The position numbers were made by a program, and so were the translations under genes. Under the pieces are notes generated by a model that saw nothing but the letters and a program-made list of their open reading frames with translations, was not told the origin of the DNA and searched no databases. This document shows, piece after piece, positions 1 through 7,824 of a DNA stretch of 64,000 nucleotides (position 1 is its first letter; each line of letters opens with the position of its first letter). The DNA lies in assembly GCA_964473525.1 (NCBI GenBank), contig CAYYPK010000027.1:19486-83485 (forward strand), in the 5' to 3' direction. Origin of the DNA: GCA-2687025 sp964473525. GTDB taxonomy: Bacteria > Poribacteria > WGA-4E > GCA-2687025.

Positions 1-3000
1 ATGACGATGTCCAGGCCGGCGGCGCTCGCCTTACGCTGCGGAACGACTAGCGACAGGTTCAGCGAGCCGTTGGCCTGCACGACGTTGCCTGAAACAGTCG
101 CCTTATGGCCGCTGGTGCTCACGAGGAACACATCGACAACCTTGCCGGGCGTGAAGCCCGTGCCTGTCAACGTGACCGCGGAACCCACCGCCGCGCCGAC
201 GGGCCAGTCGCCGCTCTCCTTGCCGCCAACGAGGGTGACCTGGCCACCCACGGAGAAGGCGTCGGAAACCGTCGTCGACAGGATGCCACCCGTCACCGGA
301 TCGGTCGTCCCTGCCTGCTGGACTGTGATGGTCTGGTTGCCCGTACCGGCATCAGCGACGATGACCTTGGTGCGAACCGATCCGTTCGCCCCTGTGGCGG
401 TGGCTTCGTCGTCACCGAAGGCCAGCATCGTCGAACCGACGAGGAACTGAAGTTCCGTCTCAGCCGCGAAGCCGAAGACGTCAATTTCCACCGACGAGCC
501 GACCGAAGCCGAGCTGCCGGAGACGATCGCCGCCGACGGGCGGACGTTGATCGTGATGTTCTTAGTCTGCCCAGACGTGGCGCCGGAGGCGGTCAGCGTC
601 TGAATGCCACCGGGGACGCTCGGAATTCGAACGCCAACATCCGCCGCGTCAACGTCCTTGCCGAAGCCACCGTTGCTGGTGTTCACGCCCGGCAACGATC
701 CGTCCGTCGTGGACGTGTAGCCATCGCGCGTGACGATCGTAGGCGTCGTGCCACCGACGGAGAACGAGACGGCTTCCTCGCCGCCGCTTCCGTTCCCGTA
801 GCCGGAGCCTCGCACCAGAACCTTGTCACCAACCTTAAACGAGGCTGCCTGGTCGGGAGCCTGTAGGAGGGCCGCTTCCAGCAGGAAGAACTCTCCACCC
901 GGGTTCGTCGACGTCTGGCTACCAATGAGAACCACTTCGTGGCCGTCGCGGTTGAAGGGCTTCGACGGCACCGTGAACGTGGTGTCCAACTGGCCGATGC
1001 TGTTCGTGTTGACAGGGTCTCCGATGGACGACCCATCGAACGTGATCGTGACAGGCTCAGCCGCCTTGAAGCCCTCGCCCTTGACGGTGAGGCTCGTCAG
1101 CGTCGTCCCCTGCTCCGGGTTGAGGCTGGCGATGGACGGAACCACCGTGACCGCGCCCTCGAGCTTCACGTCCTCTGCGCTGCTGGCGCCCACGACGTGA
1201 ATGTCGTACCCGCCTGCGGTGAGAGCTGTCGGGATCGTGCCTACGATGTCGTCGGCGCTGCCTGCCGAGGATACCGCTGCGGACCCGATGACTGCGTCAC
1301 CCAGCTTGAGCTGCACGACTTCGAGGCCGCCGTAGCCGCTCGCGTCGATCTTGATCGTCCCGCCGATCTCCGTGTTCCCGCCACCCTCGGCGATGACCGC
1401 CTTGGAGTTCACGGTGAACGTGACCGTCTGGTTCTTCAGCTTGACGCTGTGAACGCCACGGGTCAGCGCCGGGACGGTGAAGCTAGCCTGGATGGAGCCG
1501 GCCACGCCGTCGGCGTCGTTCGTGCCGTTGTCTACGATCTTGTCCAAGGCCGCGCCTGGATCGTCACTGTCGTCGAAGTCCCAGGCAGCGCCGTCGAGCG
1601 TGAGAATGCCGAGATCGGCAAACGCTGTGACGGAGCCGCGCAAGGTGAACGTGTCACCCACGCTCGCGGAATTGGTGTGAACCGCGATCGGGTCGTCGTC
1701 TGTGGTTTCGAACCGGATGAAGGCGGTGTTACGCGTGCCGGTCGGCAGCGTCTCGTTGTCCTTCGCGCCTTCGTCGCGGACGAACAGCAGGAACGCCGTG
1801 GACAGGCTTGCGACCCCAACGTCGCCAGCATTGCTGACGGGGACGGCCGCGAAGAAGCCACCCAGCGAACTGGACGTCAGGTCCAGCAGCTTGGCGTCCG
1901 CGTCCTTGTCCCAGACGGAGTTATTGTCCTTGTCCAACCAGATGGAGATCGCCGACGACGCGCTGAACCCACGCCCTGCCAGCGTGATGGTCTCACCAAG
2001 CTGCTTGTCGCGGATGGAGCCAACCGCAGCCTCGTTGTTGTCGACCTTCTCGATGCTGTTGAGGATGTTGACCTCGCCGTCGGTCGACAGCGTGCCGCGC
2101 GCGTGGGCGATGGCAACCTTCTGCGTGCCGAACGCCTGCTGCGTCAGCTCAAGAGTCGCATCAACGACACCTGCGGTGCCGTTGGCGTCGTCGTCGCCGT
2201 TGTCCTTGATCGCCACTGCCGTGGGGCCGACCTGAATCGTGACCGTTTCGCCGGATTCGAAACCACCAGCCGACACGCGGACGCTCTCACCGATCAGCCG
2301 GTCGATGGAGGATACGGTGAGCGAGGTGTCGGGATCGATCAGCTGGAAGCCACCGGGCGTGATCTCGACGACGGCCTTGCCGATCGCCTGTTCACCCGTC
2401 GTTTCGATCTCCCAGGTGCCACCTTCGATGTCGGTGGGCAACTGGAGGCTTACGGAGAAGGCGCCGCCCGCATCGGTCGTGATGGCGCCGGTAGTGTCAT
2501 CGGCAGTGCCGACGGCCACGCCGTCTGCCCCGCCCGCGTCCGTCAGGTCACCCGCGGCCACGGTGATGGCCGTGAACCCCTTCTTCAGACGTAGGGTCCC
2601 GATCGATGCGGCGCTGGCATAGTTCAGACCCGTGATACCGATGAGATCACCTGGGTTGGCTTCCGTGAGTGACGTGACTGACAGCACGTGAACCGCGCCG
2701 CCGGAGCCTGCCACCTTTACGGCACGCAGGTCGGTTTGCGCGCTGGGGCGAGAGAAGAGGAACGTCTTCGTCGCGACCGCGCCGCTGATGGCGCCCTGCG
2801 CCTGGATCGTGACCGTGCCGGAGGATGCGAGAGTCAAGGGTATCGTGAACGACCCTGTGATCGCGCCAGTGGACGCGTTTGCCGTGATAGTGCCAGGGGA
2901 CGTCGTAACAGCGAAGACGATGCCGCCCTTAACGAGGGTAACGCTGACATCTTCACCGGTCGTGCCGGTGCCATCCGTCTTGATGTTCTTGTCGTCAGAA

Positions 3001-4088
3001 CCATCGTGGGATGCGAAGCCGGTGCCGGAGAAGTCGATCGACGACCCGTTGGTTCCTGTCAGCGCGCCCGTGAGGGTGAGCTTCGGCTCGATGCTGATGC
3101 CGCTGGAGGCGGTAGCTGACGCCGTGCCAGTGGACGTGTCCGAAATCTTCACGTCCCGCGTGCCGTACGTCATGGCGGGGATCGTGTACTCGATGCCGTC
3201 GCCACCATTGATGGAACCAGTTGAATCGGCGGAGCCGAGGACTGCGACGCTGCCACCGATGGTTATCGAGAGCGACGCGCCAGCACCGGAGGGAGCAGGG
3301 AATCCGCGGCCCTTGACGGTGATCTTTCCGCCGACGTTCTGGCTGCCGAAACCACTTGTCTCGAGGATCGGGGAGACGGAAACGACGTTGCCAAGGGAGG
3401 CCTGCACGTCCGTGACGTAGTCTCCGTCGGAGTCCTTAACGCGGACGGTGTGCAGCGGGAAGGTCGTGGAGCCATCCGCGAACGGGGCGGCGCCGACCGT
3501 GATGCTGCCGTCGACTCGACCGGTGGAGTCAGCGGTGAGCTCGCCGTAGCCGTCCCCATCGGTCGGGTGCGTGCCAATCTCGGCGCCGCCGAATTGCACC
3601 TGGACGAGTTCCACACGGACCTTCTTGCCAGCGCGGAAGCCGTCGCCTACCACGGACAGCGTATCGCCCTTGATAACGGCGATCGGGGAGACCGAGATGA
3701 GCCGGGGCTGTACCCACGTCGACGTGGAGCGTTCGCGCACCACGATGGACCGCTCGCCGTAGGCCACTGAGGGCACACGGAAGCTGACCTTGAAGTGGCC
3801 AGAAGAGTTCGTCTTGATGTTGTTGCCGTCGATCGACCCCGTCTCGACGGTGAGGTCGTTCGCCGACGTGATGATGATTCCGTCGTACGTCAGCACGCCG
3901 AGAGTGGTCTCGGCGGCGCCAAAGCTGTCGTCGCTCTCGACGGTGATGAGCTGACCGACCGTCGCCCGGTTCGTCTCGGAAATGGCAGTGCCTTCAAACG
4001 CGAGATTGGCGATCAGCGTCTCAGCAGCGTGGGCCGCCGTTCCGCCTGCCAGCGCAAGGCACATGGCCAATAGGCCTATACCGCGCAT
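1..4088 (-). CDS. Very large secreted Ig/TIG-repeat surface protein (3' end outside window)
   Basis: The reading frame is open from an ATG at 4088 down to the window edge, giving about 1,362 residues with no stop, so the C-terminus is missing. The first ~23 residues are a signal peptide (MRGIGLLAMCLALAGG then AHA). The rest is a chain of beta-rich segments that recur as 'SVSPI...GDTLSVVGDGF.AG..V.V', 'VGGKITVKGRGFPA', 'LTSLTVKGEGFKAAEPVTITFDG' and 'SAVTLTGTGFTPGKVVDVFL'. This is the pattern of IPT/TIG-type Ig folds, which are seen in adhesins and surface proteins. Asp/Asn-rich stretches such as DKDNNSVWDKDAD could bind calcium. It is the last gene of the minus-strand surface-polysaccharide string, so an envelope or matrix role is inferred. 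No enzyme motif is visible. Plus-strand open frames opposite it are GC-driven shadows. Confidence 0.85.
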   Translation of the reverse strand, partial: MRGIGLLAMCLALAGGTAAHAAETLIANLAFEGTAISETNRATVGQLITVESDDSFGAAETTLGVLTYDGIIITSANDLTVETGSIDGNNIKTNSSGHFKVSFRVPSVAYGERSIVVRERSTSTWVQPRLISVSPIAVIKGDTLSVVGDGFRAGKKVRVELVQVQFGGAEIGTHPTDGDGYGELTADSTGRVDGSITVGAAPFADGSTTFPLHTVRVKDSDGDYVTDVQASLGNVVSVSPILETSGFGSQNVGGKITVKGRGFPAPSGAGASLSITIGGSVAVLGSADSTGSINGGDGIEYTIPAMTYGTRDVKISDTSTGTASATASSGISIEPKLTLTGALTGTNGSSIDFSGTGFASHDGSDDKNIKTDGTGTTGEDVSVTLVKGGIVFAVTTSPGTITANASTGAITGSFTIPLTLASSGTVTIQAQGAISGAVATKTFLFSRPSAQTDLRAVKVAGSGGAVHVLSVTSLTEANPGDLIGITGLNYASAASIGTLRLKKGFTAITVAAGDLTDAGGADGVAVGTADDTTGAITTDAGGAFSVSLQLPTDIEGGTWEIETTGEQAIGKAVVEITPGGFQLIDPDTSLTVSSIDRLIGESVRVSAGGFESGETVTIQVGPTAVAIKDNGDDDANGTAGVVDATLELTQQAFGTQKVAIAHARGTLSTDGEVNILNSIEKVDNNEAAVGSIRDKQLGETITLAGRGFSASSAISIWLDKDNNSVWDKDADAKLLDLTSSSLGGFFAAVPVSNAGDVGVASLSTAFLLFVRDEGAKDNETLPTGTRNTAFIRFETTDDDPIAVHTNSASVGDTFTLRGSVTAFADLGILTLDGAAWDFDDSDDPGAALDKIVDNGTNDADGVAGSIQASFTVPALTRGVHSVKLKNQTVTFTVNSKAVIAEGGGNTEIGGTIKIDASGYGGLEVVQLKLGDAVIGSAAVSSAGSADDIVGTIPTALTAGGYDIHVVGASSAEDVKLEGAVTVVPSIASLNPEQGTTLTSLTVKGEGFKAAEPVTITFDGSSIGDPVNTNSIGQLDTTFTVPSKPFNRDGHEVVLIGSQTSTNPGGEFFLLEAALLQAPDQAASFKVGDKVLVRGSGYGNGSGGEEAVSFSVGGTTPTIVTRDGYTSTTDGSLPGVNTSNGGFGKDVDAADVGVRIPSVPGGIQTLTASGATSGQTKNITINVRPSAAIVSGSSASVGSSVEIDVFGFAAETELQFLVGSTMLAFGDDEATATGANGSVRTKVIVADAGTGNQTITVQQAGTTDPVTGGILSTTVSDAFSVGGQVTLVGGKESGDWPVGAAVGSAVTLTGTGFTPGKVVDVFLVSTSGHKATVSGNVVQANGSLNLSLVVPQRKASAAGLDIV

Positions 4089-4560
4089 GGATACCGTCCT
4101 CCATAGATGTCGAGAGCGACTGGCCACGTTAGACCCCCCGATTACGTTCGAGCGACGACCGTCGTCCGCGCCACGATGCGCGGCGGACGTCTGAGAAGTG
4201 TGGATGGAACTGGAACCGTCCATCAGATCCGCCTCCGATAGGACCAAAGTTTTCGAGCGTCGTGCCTGAAATTCGCTTGTATCTGTCAACATCCGCCCAC
4301 GATCAGAAGATTATGAGTGCGTGCGTCGCCGCGTGGTCGCGCCTCGTCACGTGCCCGTCGCCGAGAGGCGCGAGCGGCCTGGCAAAGCGCCATATACTAC
4401 ATCTCCTGTTCGAGGACTGTCAAGACTTTCACTTCCGGCGCCAGAGAGGCTTTGGCCGCCTCCGCAACACGTCAGCAAACGGACGCGCGCCAGCACGCAC
4501 GCCTCCGCTGCGAATCCATACGACCCCATGTTTCCCGAGGTTTCAGTGGGGTGACGGCGA
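4089..4560. other. Intergenic region upstream of the TIG-repeat gene
   Basis: A 472-base gap between two minus-strand genes. No convincing coding frame is present on either strand. It contains one plausible minus-strand promoter, listed separately, which would leave a long untranslated leader of roughly 300 bases. A second isolated TTGACA on the minus strand (4284-4289) has no matching -10 box at a usable distance. Confidence 0.5.
4394..4423 (-). promoter_or_regulatory. Putative sigma-70-type promoter for the TIG-repeat gene
   Basis: On the minus strand a perfect TTGACA (4418-4423) is followed after 18 bases by TAGTAT (4394-4399). The -10 matches consensus at four of six positions. It is the best hexamer pair in the gap and points at the gene starting at 4088. 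Confidence 0.4.
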
Positions 4561-5982
4561 CTACGCGGTCTGCTCGCCCGCAGAGGCGGCCCGCTGGCGC
4601 CGAGTCGACCACAGCTCGACCAACGCAACACATAAGGCGCCCATCACGCAGCCGATAGCGAGGCCGATGACCATGTCCACCTTGCGCCTTGGGGACGATC
4701 GCTCAATGGCTGGCATGGCGGGATCCAGCGTCTCGAAAGCGACCTCCTCGCGCGTTTCATCGATCTTGGCGATCTCGAGCTGCTGCGCCAACAGCGTGAA
4801 GAGCGTCTCCTGCACGACCCTGGCCCGCATGAGCTCAGCGAGCTCCCTCTTCACGCGCGGGAGATCCGCCAGCGCCATGGTGCTAACGGCGGAGCCCTCC
4901 CCTCTGAGAGCGAGGGCGAGCTTCTCCTCGGCCGCGTCTATCTGCACATCTATAGCGGCGAGAGCCGCGCTGCCGGGCGACACACGAGCCCCGGTCAGCA
5001 CGTCTCGCTCAACGCGCTTCGCCGCGAGGGTGGCCTCCAGCGCCCCCAGGCGGGAGACTGCCTGGGCAGTCTGTTCGGGAAGTGACACCAACGTGTGCTG
5101 GGTCTCAAATGCCTCTAGCGCGGCTTCGGCCGCCGCGAGGTCCGACACGGCGGTCATGTACCGTGCTTCTACAAACTCCCGCGTCCTGCGCGCCTCGGTG
5201 TTCGTGGTGGTTCTGAGGTAGGTCCGCAGCTCGTCCACGAACGAATTGGCGAGGTCCGCCGCGAGTGTGGGATTGTCCTCGAACATCACGACGACCCTGA
5301 TGATGCTGTCCTTACGGTCGGACTCCACGCGGACACCCTCGCGGAACTTCCCGAGCATCGCCTGACTCAACTGGTACCAGGACTGCCGTGCGGCCCTGAC
5401 ATCCAGCCCAGCCGCGTTCCCAGCCCACCCCGGCAGCGAGGTCACCTCAGCCAGGACCGTGGCGTCATCCAGCGCGAGAATGGCGGAACCGGGCGAGAGT
5501 CCAGAGGCCTCCGCGACGCCAGCCGGATGCGCCGCAGCAAGTTCGAGGCGTATGCGATCCAGGTCGAGCTCCCCAAAGGAAGGGCCTCGCTTCTCGCGGA
5601 GCTCGTTGAGTTGCCGATGGGTGAGTACGCCGAACAGACGGTGACGGCGAGCGACGCGTTCAGCAAGACTGCGCGTGCGAAGAAAGCTGGAAAGACGCTC
5701 GGTGTCGCCGCCGCCCGTCACGCCAAGCCCGGCGAGCGCAGCCGCCGCGCCACCCGCCTGTCGCAGAAGCCCTAGCGCGCCGCCGTCCGCCTCCTTGTGG
5801 GGGATGATGGTCGTGGCGCTACCCCACATCTCTGGCCGGAGGTACATGGTGCGAACGAAGGCTCCTATAAGAACCACCGTCACCACTGCGGCGAAGAGCC
5901 ACTTGCGACGCCAGAGGATGCCAACGTACGCGGCGATGTCCACGTCGGCTTCCGCGTATCTGTCGGTCTCGGGCACCGTCAT
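4561..5982 (-). CDS. Wzz-type polysaccharide co-polymerase (chain-length determinant)
   Basis: 473 residues with the classic polysaccharide co-polymerase layout. A short cytoplasmic N-terminus (DIAAYVGILWRRKW) precedes a first membrane helix at about residues 29-48. A long periplasmic coiled-coil region follows. A Pro-rich segment (DPAMPAIERSSPRR) leads into a second helix at about 438-456. The family sets chain length in Wzy-dependent polysaccharide export. There is no C-terminal tyrosine kinase (no Walker motifs, only a 17-residue tail), so it is the kinase-less type. It sits just downstream of wzi-like, wzx-like and wzy-like genes, which fits. The 38-base gap to the preceding gene suggests one transcript. 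The start ATG has only a weak ribosome site. Confidence 0.85.
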   Translation of the reverse strand: MTVPETDRYAEADVDIAAYVGILWRRKWLFAAVVTVVLIGAFVRTMYLRPEMWGSATTIIPHKEADGGALGLLRQAGGAAAALAGLGVTGGGDTERLSSFLRTRSLAERVARRHRLFGVLTHRQLNELREKRGPSFGELDLDRIRLELAAAHPAGVAEASGLSPGSAILALDDATVLAEVTSLPGWAGNAAGLDVRAARQSWYQLSQAMLGKFREGVRVESDRKDSIIRVVVMFEDNPTLAADLANSFVDELRTYLRTTTNTEARRTREFVEARYMTAVSDLAAAEAALEAFETQHTLVSLPEQTAQAVSRLGALEATLAAKRVERDVLTGARVSPGSAALAAIDVQIDAAEEKLALALRGEGSAVSTMALADLPRVKRELAELMRARVVQETLFTLLAQQLEIAKIDETREEVAFETLDPAMPAIERSSPRRKVDMVIGLAIGCVMGALCVALVELWSTRRQRAASAGEQTA

Positions 5983-6020
5983 GTCGGGCGCGCCCTACTG
6001 CTGAAGTCGATGCGAGCTTA

Positions 6021-7586
6021 CTAGAGTCGGTACGAGCCACTCAGCGCCACGTCGAGCCCACGCCGAGTCGCCCCGCGCGCGTGCCCCACATCAGTGACGT
6101 GGACGTAGTCCACGTTCACGTCGGCGGCCCACTGAGCGACCTGCGACAGCCGAAGCCCGACGCCCACCGAGCGACGGACTTCCGGGACACCGGAGATGAA
6201 CGACCATCGCTCTGGCCCGCCGCGGGCGTGCGGCTCCGTGATCTCCTGCTCGCCCTTGCGAGTCTGCCGTCCTCTCAATGCCACGCGCGCGCGGGGCGAC
6301 AGCCACTTCTCCGCCCGAAGGTAGATGTCGTCGGCGTCCGGCCCCGTGAAGAATCCTAACGGATCGCCACCGAGCGTGTATCGGAGGACGTCGAACTCGT
6401 GCGTGTAGGCGTACTGGTTTACGAACGTATACTCCGCTCGCGCGGCTACATCGGCTAGGCCGAGCGGATCCGCGGCGTACACGCCGAGCTGCGTCGCGAA
6501 TTTGCTGTCCCAGTTTCTCAGGCTTGCCAGGCCCTTCTGTGGCTGGAAGTCGTCCACCAGGATGTCCGCGTAGACGAGGTTGGACTCGCCCACGCGCCAG
6601 GTCGCATCGCCCCCAAAGAGCGTGTTCCCACCCGGAAACGCCTCGCGGTCCTCGCCGCGCGTCTGTCGCTCCACGATGGGGACGGAGAGAAGGTAGAGGT
6701 TAAACGGGTTGACGTAGTTCAATTGCAGGGAGCCGCTGTAGACGACAGCCTCGTGGACACCGACCACCAGCCGTGGATGCGGCCGCACGCTCAGCCGATG
6801 CGCGCTGATGTACTTCTCGGCGCCAACATGTGGCATGGCAGCGGTCAGACTCTCGAACGTGAAGGGCCCAGGCCTGGCCAACAGCCTGAGTCCATCCCTG
6901 GCGTCGGCGTTGTCCGAGAGCAGCAGGGAGCCCCCCGCCGCCATGCCCCAACGAACCGGTATCTTCCCGAATTGCGCGACCACCGGGCCAGACCCAAACG
7001 CCACGTGCCCTCGGACCATGTTTATCTGCTCGAGATCGCCGGTGATGGAGCGTTGGCGCAAGGCGAACTTGCCAGGCGGGAAGACGTAGCGCGACGGCTT
7101 CGACACCACGCCCCACTCGAACTCCGTGTAGAAGCGGAAGGCGCTCGTGCCGCCGTAGGCGACCGGCCGAACGGCCGTTGCCGTCGCAACGCGATTGGAC
7201 TCGGTGAACCGCTGAAGGTCGAAGGACACCCACGGATCAAAGGCGAACGCGAACCCATCCGCCTGATAGCGGTAGACCGCATCGGCCGGGCCGCCGGCGT
7301 AGGCCGCATACGCGGCGAGATGGCTGCGTTCCACCTGCGAGAGCGCCGCCGCCCCGCGCGAAGTCGCGTGCCGCAGGTGGTCGCGTGTGAGCGGCTCGGA
7401 ATGAGGCGTGTCGATGGCGACAAGACCTCTCGCCGCGAGACGCGTGAGGAGGTCTCGCGCGCCGATCTCCGTCGGGATGTTCTCGAACTCGGCGTTGGCG
7501 GAGAGAGCGGTGAGAAGCGCGGCCGCCAGGGCGGCAACCACGGAGGGCCATCGCCGATCGCGGCGGGCGTAGAGCGACGTTGACAT
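6021..7586 (-). CDS. Wzi-family capsule assembly outer-membrane protein
   Basis: About 521 residues. An N-terminal signal peptide (WPSVVAALAAALLTALSANA) is followed by a helical segment ('ARDLLTRLAARGLVAID') that resembles the start of Wzi proteins. A long Gly/aromatic-rich beta-barrel region follows, with 'FRFYTEFEWGVV', 'VAQFGKIPVRWG' and 'YVNPFNLYL', and ends in a hydrophobic beta strand (VALSGSYRL). Wzi proteins are outer-membrane barrels that help retain capsular polysaccharide at the surface. I prefer the ATG at 7586, preceded by GAGAGG. An in-frame GTG at 7598 would add four residues. Its position between the glycan genes and the Wzz gene supports a capsule rather than only free exopolysaccharide. 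Confidence 0.8.
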   Translation of the reverse strand: MSTSLYARRDRRWPSVVAALAAALLTALSANAEFENIPTEIGARDLLTRLAARGLVAIDTPHSEPLTRDHLRHATSRGAAALSQVERSHLAAYAAYAGGPADAVYRYQADGFAFAFDPWVSFDLQRFTESNRVATATAVRPVAYGGTSAFRFYTEFEWGVVSKPSRYVFPPGKFALRQRSITGDLEQINMVRGHVAFGSGPVVAQFGKIPVRWGMAAGGSLLLSDNADARDGLRLLARPGPFTFESLTAAMPHVGAEKYISAHRLSVRPHPRLVVGVHEAVVYSGSLQLNYVNPFNLYLLSVPIVERQTRGEDREAFPGGNTLFGGDATWRVGESNLVYADILVDDFQPQKGLASLRNWDSKFATQLGVYAADPLGLADVAARAEYTFVNQYAYTHEFDVLRYTLGGDPLGFFTGPDADDIYLRAEKWLSPRARVALRGRQTRKGEQEITEPHARGGPERWSFISGVPEVRRSVGVGLRLSQVAQWAADVNVDYVHVTDVGHARGATRRGLDVALSGSYRL

Positions 7587-7824
7587 CCGCCCTCTCACGC
7601 GCGCGTCCCGCTGGCCTGCGGAGCCGAACGCACGATCTGCGGGTGGGCGCCACGAGTGGCGTCTGCCGGCGTGGCTATAGCAGGGCGGAGACCGCGCAAC
7701 AGGGCTTTGGCGTCCTCAAGAGAGACAGGCGGCTGAATGCCGCAAGGGGCACCCTCCGCCTGCCATGAGATCCGATGCTCTCTTGCTACGTACAACTCGT
7801 TGCTCCGCGATCCGCGCAATGGCG

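Noticed and set aside
939..2594. A 551-residue plus-strand open frame opposite the TIG-repeat gene, with several others between 1 and 4,194
   Set aside because: Arg/Asp/Val-rich with no domain pattern. It is antisense to a minus-strand frame that is open for over 4 kb with a signal peptide and regular repeats.
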